This document shows, piece by piece, positions 36,191 to 44,856 of a DNA stretch of 64,000 nucleotides; positions within the stretch are counted from its first letter, which is position 1, and the number at the start of each line of letters is the position of its first letter. Below the pieces are notes generated by a model. It had not been told where the DNA came from and did no database searches. It saw only the letters and a list, made by a program, of their open reading frames with translations. Source of the stretch: Moraxella boevrei DSM 14165 (GTDB lineage: Bacteria > Pseudomonadota > Gammaproteobacteria > Pseudomonadales > Moraxellaceae). Position numbers and translations under genes: made by a program. The DNA is taken from assembly GCF_000379845.1 (NCBI RefSeq), contig NZ_KB903771.1, positions 119,532 through 183,531 of the forward strand, read 5' to 3'.

Positions 36191-37380
36191 ATCAATTCAC
36201 CCACAAACGCATTCACCTTTTCCCTTGCCAAGTTATCCACCGCCAAAATATCATCAAGCGAATGAATAGCTTGATATTCAATGTTATTTAATACTTTTTC
36301 ATTAATCTCTGCAATATCCGTCAGGCGGATTTTACCGTCCAAAAACGCCTGTACCGCCACTTCATTACTCGCATTTAACGCAATACACGCATAACTACCT
36401 GCTCGCATCGCTTGATACGCCAATGCCAAACATTTGAATTTGGTTAAATCAGGTTTAATAAAACTTAGATTGCTTAGGCTAAATAAATCCAATGTCGTCA
36501 CGCCACTATCAATGCGTTCAGGATACGCCAACGCATGAGCAATCGGCGTTCGCATATCAGGCGTGCCAAGCTGTGCCAACCAAGAGCCGTCCGCATATTC
36601 CACCATAGAATGCACGATGCTTTGCGGGTGCATGACCACCTGAATTTTGTCCACAGGCATATTAAACAGATAGCTGGCTTCTATCAATTCCAAACCTTTG
36701 TTCATCATGGTTGATGAGTCCACCGAGATTTTTTGTCCCATAGACCAGTTGGGGTGTTTTACGGCTTGGGCAATGCTTGCATTTTGCATTTGTTCATAAC
36801 TTTTATCCAAAAACGCCCCACCAGATGCGGTCAGCCATAACTGCTTGATACCGTTTTTTGGCTCGTGAATGGCTTGATGGTTTTGCTGAACATGCGTCGG
36901 TAAACATTGAAAAATCGCATTGTGTTCGCTGTCTAATGGCAACAAGGTCGCTCCAGAACGAGCTACTTCTTGCATCATCAACTCGCCTGCCATGACAAGG
37001 GCTTCTTTGTTGGCAAGTAGTACGGTTTTGCCTGCTTTTACTGCCGACAAGGTGGACGACAAGCCTGCCGAACCGACAATAGACGCTACGACCACATCCA
37101 CGTCATCTAGGCTTGCCAATGTGTCTAAGCCGTGAGAACCTGACAAAACTTCACAATCTAAATTGGCATTTTTTAATAAAGATTGAAATGCGTCCACTTT
37201 ATCAGACGGCACACTGACAAATTTTGGTTGAAATTTTTGGCAAAGTTGTAACAATTTTTGCAAACGTGAAAAACCTGATAAACCTACAACTTGATAACGT
37301 TCAGGGTGCTTAACGATAACGGATAACGTGCTATCGCCAATTGAACCTGTCGCACCGAGAATGGCAATGCGTTTTTTCAT
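36187..37380 (-). CDS. dxr: 1-deoxy-D-xylulose 5-phosphate reductoisomerase
   Basis: A 397-residue NADPH-dependent enzyme that makes 2-C-methyl-D-erythritol 4-phosphate, the committed step of isoprenoid synthesis by the MEP pathway. The nucleotide-binding start is ILGATGSIGDSTLSVI. LLANKEALVMAGELM and LPLDSEHNAIFQCL (metal and substrate binding) and SVDSSTMMNKGLELIEA (active-site loop region) are present. Length is as in E. coli (398). It overlaps rseP by 4 bp and lies 32 bp after clpA on the same strand. The usual upstream partners uppS and cdsA are absent. Confidence 0.96.
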   Translation of the reverse strand: MKKRIAILGATGSIGDSTLSVIVKHPERYQVVGLSGFSRLQKLLQLCQKFQPKFVSVPSDKVDAFQSLLKNANLDCEVLSGSHGLDTLASLDDVDVVVASIVGSAGLSSTLSAVKAGKTVLLANKEALVMAGELMMQEVARSGATLLPLDSEHNAIFQCLPTHVQQNHQAIHEPKNGIKQLWLTASGGAFLDKSYEQMQNASIAQAVKHPNWSMGQKISVDSSTMMNKGLELIEASYLFNMPVDKIQVVMHPQSIVHSMVEYADGSWLAQLGTPDMRTPIAHALAYPERIDSGVTTLDLFSLSNLSFIKPDLTKFKCLALAYQAMRAGSYACIALNASNEVAVQAFLDGKIRLTDIAEINEKVLNNIEYQAIHSLDDILAVDNLAREKVNAFVGELI

Positions 37381-37412
37381 AATTTATTCCCTATTATTCA
37401 ACGGCATTATGT

Positions 37413-39749
37413 TTAAACCGTCGTATCCGATTGCTTGGTTTTTTTCTGATTTTTTTTGACAACTTTCATCGCAATATGATTTTTGGTTTCATCATCATTT
37501 ATCATCGTTACCGCCACCGTACCGCCATTTACCAAATCACCAAATAACAACATTTCTGCCAATGGTTTTTTGATTTCATCTTGAATAAGACGACTCATCG
37601 GTCTTGCCCCCATCAGGCGATCGTAGCCTTTGTGTGCCAAATACGTCCGCACATGGTCATCAATTTCCAAAACAACTTGTTTATCATCAAGCTGGGCTTG
37701 TAATTCTGTTAAGAATTTATCCACAACTGACTCAATCACTGACGTGTCTAACGGATTAAAATGAATAATTGCGTCTAAGCGATTGCGAAACTCTGGGCTA
37801 AACACCTGTTTCATCGCTTCGCCATTGTCTCGACTGTGGTCTTGTTGGGTAAAGCCCATACTATTTCGGCTAATGCTATCAGCACCGACATTGGTGGTCA
37901 TGATTAAAATCACTTGTTTAAAACTTGACGTGCGTCCGTTATTATCAGTCAATGAACCATGATCCATGATCTGTAACAACAGATTAAACACATCAGGATG
38001 TGCCTTTTCAATCTCATCTAACAACAGTACGCAATGCGGAAATTGTTTGATTTTTTCGGTTAACAATCCGCCTTGCTCAAAACCAACATAACCTGGGGGA
38101 GCTCCAATCAAGCGAGATGCGGTATGGGCTTCCATATATTCGGACATATCAAAATGGATTAACTCAATACCCAATAAATTGGCAAGTTGTCGGCTCACTT
38201 CGGTTTTGCCCACCCCTGTTGGCCCTGCAAACATAAATGAGCCAATCGGTTTGTTATCAGGTTTTAGCCCTGCTCGGGATAATTTAATCGCATCTACCAA
38301 AGTGTTAATCGCCTCATCTTGTCCAAAGACGAGATGTTTTAGATTGGTTTCAAGGTTTTTTAAGGTTTCTTTATCATCACTAGAAACCGTTTTTTCAGGG
38401 ATACGGGCAATTTTGGCAATGATTTTTTCAATGTCTGCCACGTCAATCATCGGCATTTGCTCGGTTGCTTCCGTTTTTACCATCTTATCATGGTTGTTTG
38501 TCATTTGTGCTGGATTGTTTTGCAAACGAATAAATGCCCCTGCTTCGTCAATCACGTCAATGGCTTTATCAGGTAAAAAACGCTCATGAATGTGTTTGAC
38601 CGATAAATGAACCGCTGTTTTTAAGGCATCATCAGTATATTTAACATGGTGAAATTGTTCATAATGGGATTTTAAGCCATGCAAAATTGCAATAGTATCA
38701 TCAATACTGGGTTCATTGACATCAATTTTTTGAAAACGGCGAGTTAGAGCGTGGTCTTTTTCAAACACTTGACGGTATTCCACAAAGGTGGTTGAGCCGA
38801 TACAACGCAACATGCCGTTTGCCAATGCAGGTTTTAGCAAGTTTGAGACGTCCATGGTACTGTTCATAGACGAGCCTGCCCCGATAATCATATGAATTTC
38901 GTCAATAAACAAAATCGCATTGGGTTTGTCTTTTAATTCATCAAGCAAGGCTTTAATACGTTTTTCAAAATCACCACGGAATTTCGTCCCTGCAATCAAC
39001 GCACCGATATCAAGGGCAAATACTTCACAGCCTTGTAGCGGTTTTGGGGCTTTATTATTAACAATCAGCCACGCCAAGCCTTCAGCAATGGACGTTTTAC
39101 CAACCCCTGGGTCACCGACTAACAGCGGATTATTTTTACGACGACGGCATAAAATTTGGGCAGTGCGGTCAATTTCGGCTTGGCGTCCAATTAATGGATC
39201 GGTATTGCCTTGGCGGGCTTTTTCGTTCAAGTTTTGCGTGTATTGCGACAGAGCAGATTTGCCCACGTGTTTGGATTTGCCACGTGGCATTTGCACATCG
39301 TCATCGCTTTGTTCAGGCGTTTGCCCACCATGCGATAAATATTGGGTCAACTCTAGGCGAGTAATGCCTTGTTTTTTTAACAGATATACCGCATAAGCAT
39401 CATTTTCAGCAAACATAGACACCAACAAATCCGCCCCTTCTACCAAGCGTGGCGTACTGCTCGCCTGCACATGAAACACCGCTCGCTGAATGGTACGGTC
39501 AAAACCACGGGTATGCTGTGGTATATGGCGAAGACCTTTAATCGTTGCCACATTTTCGGCGATATATTTGGTTAATTCTTGTTCCAACACGTCTAAGTCC
39601 GCCTTGCACGCCACCAAACATTCAATCGCACTTTCATTATTATCAATCAAACTGAGCAATAAATGCTCAAGCGTCACATACTCGTGTTGTTGCTCCGATG
39701 CGGACAGTAACATTTGTTGTAAATCTTTTTGTAACGTCAAACTAATCAT
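37413..39749 (-). CDS. clpA: ATP-dependent Clp protease ATP-binding subunit ClpA
   Basis: A 778-residue AAA+ unfoldase that feeds substrates to ClpP. An N-domain (1-145) binds ClpS. The first AAA module has GDPGVGKTS with LFIDEIHMIIGAG. The second has GPTGVGKTE with LLLDEIEKAHPDVFN and a C-terminal KGYDRLMGARPMSRLIQDEIKKPL. The IGF/IGL-type ClpP-contact loop is expected before the second small domain (NSMGFTQ). A Lys-rich tail of about 25 residues is extra compared with E. coli ClpA (758). clpS lies upstream on the same strand but is separated by a terminator-like hairpin. Confidence 0.96.
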   Translation of the reverse strand: MISLTLQKDLQQMLLSASEQQHEYVTLEHLLLSLIDNNESAIECLVACKADLDVLEQELTKYIAENVATIKGLRHIPQHTRGFDRTIQRAVFHVQASSTPRLVEGADLLVSMFAENDAYAVYLLKKQGITRLELTQYLSHGGQTPEQSDDDVQMPRGKSKHVGKSALSQYTQNLNEKARQGNTDPLIGRQAEIDRTAQILCRRRKNNPLLVGDPGVGKTSIAEGLAWLIVNNKAPKPLQGCEVFALDIGALIAGTKFRGDFEKRIKALLDELKDKPNAILFIDEIHMIIGAGSSMNSTMDVSNLLKPALANGMLRCIGSTTFVEYRQVFEKDHALTRRFQKIDVNEPSIDDTIAILHGLKSHYEQFHHVKYTDDALKTAVHLSVKHIHERFLPDKAIDVIDEAGAFIRLQNNPAQMTNNHDKMVKTEATEQMPMIDVADIEKIIAKIARIPEKTVSSDDKETLKNLETNLKHLVFGQDEAINTLVDAIKLSRAGLKPDNKPIGSFMFAGPTGVGKTEVSRQLANLLGIELIHFDMSEYMEAHTASRLIGAPPGYVGFEQGGLLTEKIKQFPHCVLLLDEIEKAHPDVFNLLLQIMDHGSLTDNNGRTSSFKQVILIMTTNVGADSISRNSMGFTQQDHSRDNGEAMKQVFSPEFRNRLDAIIHFNPLDTSVIESVVDKFLTELQAQLDDKQVVLEIDDHVRTYLAHKGYDRLMGARPMSRLIQDEIKKPLAEMLLFGDLVNGGTVAVTMINDDETKNHIAMKVVKKNQKKTKQSDTTV

Positions 39750-39866
39750 TGATTTTCCTTCGCAAAAAATAGCGTAAATTATTTATCAATATAAGGCTTA
39801 ACTCGGTGTAAATCAAGGTGATTTTGGTGGGATAATTGCGACTGTAAATAAAAATAACCACCAAAT

Positions 39867-39892
39867 AAAAAAGCACCAACAGTTGATGCCTT
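39867..39892 (-). terminator. Terminator-like hairpin between clpS and clpA
   Basis: On the minus strand GCATCA and TGGTGC (one G-T pair) form a stem around ACTGT, followed at once by TTTTTT. It lies about 30 bp after the clpS stop and 118 bp before the clpA start. It would at least partly uncouple clpA from clpS transcription. Confidence 0.65.
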
Positions 39893-39922
39893 TATCTAAA
39901 AAAACTTTTAAAAAATCTTAAA

Positions 39923-40363
39923 TTAATACGGCTCTGCCAACGTCAATAGCGGATAACCTGCTTGCCGAGCGGTTTCATTCACCGCATGGGATTTGGTTTC
40001 AGCGATATCTCGTGAATAAACGCCAGCCACGCCACGTCCATCATGGTGTACGGCTAACATGACTTCCACCGCCTTATCCACCGACATTTGAAACTGTTCT
40101 TGCAACACCTCTACCACAAAATCCATCGGCGTATAATCATCGTTATAAAGCACCACCGCAAAACGTTGTGGCTCGTCAAGCTCTGTGTCTGGGTCGGCTA
40201 ACAGCACATCGTCACCTTGCTCTTTCTCGCCGTCATCGTCCAAATGACAAGTTGGACAAACTGTTGGCAAAATAGTGGGTGAAAAAATTGACAAAGTTTC
40301 GCTATTTTTATTAAAGTTTTTAGCAAAATTATTCGTAAAATTATCCAAGGTATTTTTCATCAT
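39923..40363 (-). CDS. clpS: ATP-dependent Clp protease adaptor ClpS
   Basis: A 146-residue N-degron adaptor that delivers proteins with destabilising N-termini to ClpAP. The core begins at about residue 68 with FAVVLYNDDYTPMDFVVEVLQEQF, which includes the N-degron pocket residues NDD and the TPM loop, and continues with the AVEVMLAVHHDGRGVAGVYSRDIAETK strand. The N-terminal region of about 65 residues is long for ClpS (E. coli 106 in total) and contains a CPTC pair in a hydrophilic, acidic setting. The extension could modulate ClpA engagement, since the ClpS N-terminal tail acts on ClpA. Gene order clpS-clpA is standard. Confidence 0.93.
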   Translation of the reverse strand: MMKNTLDNFTNNFAKNFNKNSETLSIFSPTILPTVCPTCHLDDDGEKEQGDDVLLADPDTELDEPQRFAVVLYNDDYTPMDFVVEVLQEQFQMSVDKAVEVMLAVHHDGRGVAGVYSRDIAETKSHAVNETARQAGYPLLTLAEPY

Positions 40364-40401
40364 TATTTAAAATTCAATTAAAAAATTTTAATAAGTTTAT
40401 C

Positions 40402-41262
40402 TTATTGAGCTTCTTGCTCGGCATCTTGTTTGGCTTGTTTTTCTGCTTCAATCGCTGAAATTGGACGTTTGTCCGACTCAGGTGACTCTTCTAGCGAATA
40501 GGGCATATCGGTGACAGGTTGCCCATATTGCCAATCATAAATCTGCTCGAGGGTTTGCCCACCTGCCGATAGCTCAAGTTTGACTTGTTTTGGGGTAAAA
40601 TCTTTTGGCATCAAAAACCGTCCACGGATTAATGCCACGCCATTAATCCCATAATTTTTCGGTTCAATCGGTACTTCCACCATGTTGACATCGTCAAGCA
40701 AGGTTAATTTTGGGGTTAGCAAACGTTCTTTATTATTGGCATCCACCATACCAATATCAAAGCGGTATTCATAGGCATCTTCGGGCAATGGAACGATTTT
40801 TGCCCCGATAATTTGCAAACCAATGCCACCTTTTTTGGCAAGACTTTCGGTCAAAAAGGCTTGCCCTTCTTTTAATTGCAAATTGGTTACGTTTAACGCA
40901 TGCATATCTTCACGCAATTTTTCCAAATTTGCCAAACTAATATCACGTTCTTGTTGAGCGGTACTGATTTGACTTTGCAAGGTATCGACTTTGAGTTTTA
41001 GGGCTTTGACATTACGGATTGATACTTCTTCGCCGTTGGTGGCTTGTTTGACTTGTTCAGCATTATAACTTACGCCACGGCTATAGCCGATTTTTTGCCC
41101 AAAAATCAGCCCCATGACCGCCACTAACACCAAACTTGCCACGAACGCCAACAGCACACCTGACATATTAAGTGAGTTTTTTGCTTTTTTACTTAGCATA
41201 GGCTTATCAATACTAGCATTATCTGGCGTAATGGGGGGATGATTTTCATTCGGCTCAACCAT
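40402..41262 (-). CDS. Membrane-anchored coiled-coil protein (DUF6776-like), function unknown
   Basis: A 286-residue protein starting at the ATG at 41262 (the longer frame uses TTG). Residues 1-35 are cytosolic, 36-58 are one membrane helix (GVLLAFVASLVLVAVMGLIFG), and about 75-140 form a coiled coil (KALKLKVDTLQSQISTAQQ and onward). A beta-rich domain of about 110 residues (IGLQIIGAKIVPLPEDAYEYRFDIGMV) follows, then an acidic, Gln-rich tail. This is the layout of DUF6776 proteins of gammaproteobacteria, whose function is unknown. It lies 38 bp upstream of clpS on the same strand and could share its transcript. Confidence 0.75.
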   Translation of the reverse strand: MVEPNENHPPITPDNASIDKPMLSKKAKNSLNMSGVLLAFVASLVLVAVMGLIFGQKIGYSRGVSYNAEQVKQATNGEEVSIRNVKALKLKVDTLQSQISTAQQERDISLANLEKLREDMHALNVTNLQLKEGQAFLTESLAKKGGIGLQIIGAKIVPLPEDAYEYRFDIGMVDANNKERLLTPKLTLLDDVNMVEVPIEPKNYGINGVALIRGRFLMPKDFTPKQVKLELSAGGQTLEQIYDWQYGQPVTDMPYSLEESPESDKRPISAIEAEKQAKQDAEQEAQ

Positions 41263-41519
41263 ACAATTACTCAAAACCAATCAAGGATAAAATTAACTGC
41301 ACATTATAACCAATATTAACATTGAAAACAGCTTTATTTATCTATTTAATGCGATGATTTGTCATTTTTTTTACAGTTTTTTGCCAAAATTTGACTCAAA
41401 AATCATTCAAATGCCAAGTTTGGCAATCATTTCATTGATAAAAAATTTTCAAAGCCCACACCGTTTAAGCTATAATACGCATATTTTTTAGCTTTTTAAA
41501 ATTTTTACAAGGCAATTTT

Positions 41520-42629
41520 ATGACGACAACATCACAAACCGACATCACAAACCGACAACCAAAATCAGAACCACAGCAAGATGCTTGCCAAGCATTAATG
41601 AATGAAAATTCTGAAGATTTAGATGAAAATTACTTAAATGAAACTGAAAAACATCCACTTGATGATGACATCAAATCGGCTCGTTTTCGCAAATTACAAA
41701 AGAAAATCCGCCGTCAAGTATCGCACGCCATTCATGATTATAAAATGATAGAAGATGGCGATGTGGTCATGGTGTGTATTTCTGGTGGTAAAGACAGCTT
41801 TACGCTACTAGATATGTTATTGTTTTTGAAGAAAATTGCACCGATTAATTTTGACGTGGTAGCGGTCAATCTTGACCAAAAACAACCAAATTTCCCTGAA
41901 GATATTTTGCCAAATTATCTGAGCCAACACCAAATACCCTACTACATTTTGGAAAAAGATACCTATAGTATCGTAAAAAGCATTGTACCTGAAGGCAAGA
42001 TCTATTGCTCGGCGTGTTCTCGCCTACGTCGTGGCTCGTTGTACGGTTTTGCCAAACAAATCGGTGCGAGCAAAATCGCCCTTGGACATCATCGAGATGA
42101 CATCATGGCGACTTTTTTCTTGAATTTATTTCATGGCGGTAGCCTAAAAGCCATGCCACCAAAATTGCTGTCTGACGATGAACAAAACGTGCTAATCCGT
42201 CCACTCGCCTATGTAGAAGAAAAAGACATCATCAAATACGCCAACTACAAACAATTTCCGATTATTCCGTGTAATCTGTGTGGCAGTCAAGAAAATCTAC
42301 AACGTGCCATGATAAACGAAATGTTACGAGAGTGGGACAAACAGTACCCAAACCGTTTAAATTCGATTTTTGGGGCGTTACAAAATGTTGCTCCATCGCA
42401 GTTGGCGGATAGAAGTTTGTTTGATTTTGAAAATTTGACGTTAAATCGTAACGATTTGCCAAGCGTGTTTGAAGGCGAAAATATTCAAGCAGGACAAATC
42501 AGCGAAAGTTTGCAACAAAAAGGCGTGCCACCCGCCCCACAAGTCCAAACCTTTGACCCCAATAATCCTGAACACGTCAAAAAAGTGGCGAAATTAAACA
42601 AAATTCCAACCATAAATCCATTAGTTTGA
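41520..42629 (+). CDS. ttcA: tRNA 2-thiocytidine biosynthesis protein TtcA
   Basis: A 369-residue PP-loop ATPase that thiolates cytidine 32 in certain tRNAs using an iron-sulfur cluster. The ATP-binding PP-loop SGGKDS lies at 88-93. The cluster ligands are in CSAC (C163, C166) and CNLCGSQ (C251, C254). The core matches E. coli TtcA (311). There is an acidic 50-residue N-terminal extension and a C-terminal tail of about 50 residues with proline and glutamine. A TATAAT at 41471-41476 is a likely -10 element. Confidence 0.95.
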   Translation: MTTTSQTDITNRQPKSEPQQDACQALMNENSEDLDENYLNETEKHPLDDDIKSARFRKLQKKIRRQVSHAIHDYKMIEDGDVVMVCISGGKDSFTLLDMLLFLKKIAPINFDVVAVNLDQKQPNFPEDILPNYLSQHQIPYYILEKDTYSIVKSIVPEGKIYCSACSRLRRGSLYGFAKQIGASKIALGHHRDDIMATFFLNLFHGGSLKAMPPKLLSDDEQNVLIRPLAYVEEKDIIKYANYKQFPIIPCNLCGSQENLQRAMINEMLREWDKQYPNRLNSIFGALQNVAPSQLADRSLFDFENLTLNRNDLPSVFEGENIQAGQISESLQQKGVPPAPQVQTFDPNNPEHVKKVAKLNKIPTINPLV

Positions 42630-42636
42630 TAAATCA

Positions 42637-43157
42637 ATGAAATTTCAAAAACTTCTCTTACTTGTTATTTTGTCAAGTGGTTCATTGCCTATATTCGCCA
42701 ATGAACCACCCTTGACGGCTACAGCCATTCTTCATTCAACGCAACAGCCAACTGAAAAAAATCAAATGATACTTGCAGAATGGAACGCTTTTTCAGCATT
42801 TATGATGCAACAAAAAACCAACATACACAAAAAAAGTTTGATTTTTTAGAAGAACATAAAGAATTAACTAGCGATGAATTATATAAGGCTTTTCTAAAAT
42901 TTCAGCTCGGTGAAATACAAATTGTTAAACAAGAATTAAGCCAACTTACCTTCATTACACAAGAAGTTCAAGACTTACCACAGGCGATGTTAAAGATTTA
43001 TGATAAACAAATTTTGTTCAACCAAACAATAATGCAAATCGGCTATAAAACAAGTAAAACCGACCAGAAAATGCAACAAATCTATCATGAAATCAATGAG
43101 TTAATGACAGATTTTTATCATAAAATAAATGCGATTATTTTGTTGAATAATCAATAA
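42637..43157 (+). pseudogene. Secreted helical protein gene interrupted by a frameshift at an A7 tract
   Basis: An ATG 7 bp after ttcA opens a frame with a signal peptide (MKFQKLLLLVILSSGSLPIFA) that runs to a TAG at 42847. A second frame, shifted by -1, continues from KKFDFLEEHKELTSDE to a stop at 43157. The frames join in a run of seven A residues at about 42828-42834. One extra A would give a single protein of about 173 residues with a signal peptide and a helical, Gln-rich mature chain. It could be a pseudogene, a phase-variable gene, a site of transcript slippage or a sequencing error. I do not recognise a family. Its 3' end overlaps the convergent antitoxin gene by 7 bp. Confidence 0.6.
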
Positions 43158-43432
43158 AGCTGTAATAGTTTTGGCTGATTATCTAAAATTTTTAACAGTG
43201 TTTGTGCTGGACCTGTCGGCTTAGTACGACCTTGCTCCCAATTTTGCAAGGTCTTATGGCTAATATGCAAAGAATGAGCAAACTCTTGTTGACTTAGACC
43301 TGTTTTTGCCCGAATTTTTTTTACATCTGGTAACTCACGGACAAACACCCTAGACGGCTGTTTTTCGCCTTTGGTAATCTCAATCGCTTCATTCAAAGAC
43401 ATCACAATTTCATCAAATAATGCTTTGTCCAT
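43151..43432 (-). CDS. NadS/HigA-like antitoxin with XRE helix-turn-helix
   Basis: A 93-residue DNA-binding protein. The XRE/Cro helix-turn-helix spans about 34-90 (VKKIRAKTGLSQQEFAHSLHISHKTLQNWEQGRTKPTGPAQTLLKIL), preceded by a 30-residue N-terminal arm that would cover the toxin. This is the NadS type of antitoxin. It overlaps the end of the toxin gene by 20 bp in the toxin-first order typical of higBA-like systems. It should neutralise the toxin and repress the operon together with it. Confidence 0.87.
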   Translation of the reverse strand: MDKALFDEIVMSLNEAIEITKGEKQPSRVFVRELPDVKKIRAKTGLSQQEFAHSLHISHKTLQNWEQGRTKPTGPAQTLLKILDNQPKLLQLY

Positions 43433-43763
43433 CTTTTAGCTCCTGTTTTAGCTGTTCAATTAACTTTTTAAATACTGCTTTTTCGGCATTGGTAAGGCTG
43501 TCTTTTTTAGATTTTGGATAAACGGCAATCATATAAATTCTGCCATGTTCATCTGTATAATAGTACAAAATACGCACACCACCGCTTTTGCCTTGCGTTA
43601 ATCCAAAACGTATTTTTCGTAATCCGCCTGTGCCTTGTATCAAGTCGCCTTTTGTGGGGTTGAGCATTAAGTCGTCTTGTATTTTGCCATATTCCTCATC
43701 GGTAAATAAGGTTGTAATGGCTTTTGTAAAAAAGCTAGTTTCAATAAAAGTTAACAAAATCAT
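43413..43763 (-). CDS. RelE/HigB-type toxin of a type II toxin-antitoxin system
   Basis: A 116-residue RelE/ParE-superfamily protein. The conserved core is DLIQGTGGLRKIRFGL, then KSGGVRILYYYTDEHGRIYMIAVYPKSKKDSLTNAEKAVFKKL. This matches the HigB-2-type mRNA interferases that cut ribosome-bound mRNA. The conserved arginine and lysines of the active face (LRKIRF, RILYYY, KSKKD) are intact, so it is probably active. A GGGGGA ribosome binding site precedes the ATG. The antitoxin gene follows with a 20-bp overlap. Confidence 0.87.
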   Translation of the reverse strand: MILLTFIETSFFTKAITTLFTDEEYGKIQDDLMLNPTKGDLIQGTGGLRKIRFGLTQGKSGGVRILYYYTDEHGRIYMIAVYPKSKKDSLTNAEKAVFKKLIEQLKQELKDGQSII

Positions 43764-43776
43764 AAATCCCCCTAAA

Positions 43777-43805
43777 ATTATATTTTATACGCTATTAACG
43801 TACAA
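43777..43805 (-). promoter_or_regulatory. Toxin-antitoxin promoter with palindromic operator
   Basis: On the minus strand TTGTAC (43805-43800) and TATAAT (43782-43777) are spaced by 17 bp. A 15-bp near-perfect palindrome, TACGTTAATAGCGTA (43788-43802), lies in the spacer and overlaps the -35 element. The toxin ATG is 13 bp past the -10. This is the arrangement expected for autorepression by a toxin-antitoxin complex. Confidence 0.7.
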
Positions 43806-43907
43806 ATCAACCGCTATCTTGTATGCCACACAAAATTAAATGATAACAAACACATTAAAATGCTATAATAAAAATCAACTTTTCTAGCCAATCAAATAAT
43901 TCAGCCA

Positions 43908-44825
43908 ATGCTCACCAAAATTGCCAATGCTCGCTCGCACCTTGCCCAACGCATCGCCCAATTACCCTATTTTACAGTGCTTGGCGGTGTAGCGATACTG
44001 GCGTCGTTGTTTTGTATTACGGGGCTTTTGCCGAAGAATTTATACACAGGCTTGACAGTTTTTTTAACGCCATTGGTTGCCACCATGTGGTTACGCCTTA
44101 ATCAGCGTGGCAATTCGGTTATTTTGGCAAGTTTAAGTTTGGTGGTTTGGTGTGGTGTGCTGATGTTTTTTGACTATGCCAAATCGGGGGAGTTAACGTG
44201 GCTGTTCCATGCAACAGAAATATTTTTTCGGCTCGTTGCGGTATTTGTGTGTTTTTTGGTGTGCTTCTTGGTGGTAGAATTTGCCAACAATGCCAATAAC
44301 AAAACGGCAAAACCGTATTTTTTTATACCGATTGCGATATTATGTGCGGTGTTGTTGCAAGGCTTGTTATCTAGGGTTGTGATTTTTGGGTTAAGCGTGG
44401 CGGTGATTTTTTGGGCGGTGCGTTGGTTGATGACAGGACGAGATAGCCGAGCGATTAGATTAAACATTTTGGCAAGTTTGATTATCATTTTTGGCTTAAA
44501 TTATTATATTGATCATATAAACAATCAAACCCAACAACAAGCCAACATCATCGCCAACAAAATTAGCCATTATCACAAACAGCATCAAAAATTTCCTGAT
44601 GAAAGTTGGCTAAATTTACCAGCATCTAGCCAAATTCGCTATTATCCGCTTTATAAAAATCAAGATTGCGACCCTAGATTTAACAAAATACCCATGACGT
44701 TGCCACAATGTCAAACCGAAGCCAAAAATGCAAGATTATATTACCAAGCCTATCAAGACCCTTATTGTCAAGCAGATTTTGACTTTGCCAATCAAACATG
44801 GGGCAAGCAAGAATGTCATGATTGA
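43908..44825 (+). CDS. Polytopic membrane protein with cysteine-containing soluble tail, function unknown
   Basis: A 305-residue protein. Six or seven membrane helices span residues about 20-205. A soluble tail of about 95 residues follows (NIIANKISHYHKQHQKFPDESWLNL), with four cysteines (QDC, PQC, YC and QEC). The tail pattern, a helix followed by HQKFPDE, recalls the start of type IV pilin-like or TfpX/TfpZ accessory domains, but I cannot assign a family. The side of the membrane carrying the cysteines is probably the periplasm. A TATAAT at 43864-43869 is a likely -10 element. Neighbours give no functional hint. Confidence 0.7.
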   Translation: MLTKIANARSHLAQRIAQLPYFTVLGGVAILASLFCITGLLPKNLYTGLTVFLTPLVATMWLRLNQRGNSVILASLSLVVWCGVLMFFDYAKSGELTWLFHATEIFFRLVAVFVCFLVCFLVVEFANNANNKTAKPYFFIPIAILCAVLLQGLLSRVVIFGLSVAVIFWAVRWLMTGRDSRAIRLNILASLIIIFGLNYYIDHINNQTQQQANIIANKISHYHKQHQKFPDESWLNLPASSQIRYYPLYKNQDCDPRFNKIPMTLPQCQTEAKNARLYYQAYQDPYCQADFDFANQTWGKQECHD

Positions 44826-44856
44826 TGATTATTTCTGTAAAAATAGTTAAAAAATT

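Noticed and set aside
38179..39396. Plus-strand ORFs of up to 158 codons
   Set aside because: They are antisense to clpA, whose AAA motifs are intact across the whole stretch.
41412..41425. TGCCAA-GT-TTGGCA palindrome upstream of ttcA
   Set aside because: TTTGGCA-type strings are very common throughout this window in coding and non-coding DNA, so a 6-bp palindrome of this type may arise by chance.
42780..43157. Independent gene starting at 42780
   Set aside because: It has no ribosome binding site and its first residues overlap the preceding frame in an unlikely composition. The frameshift explanation fits both halves.
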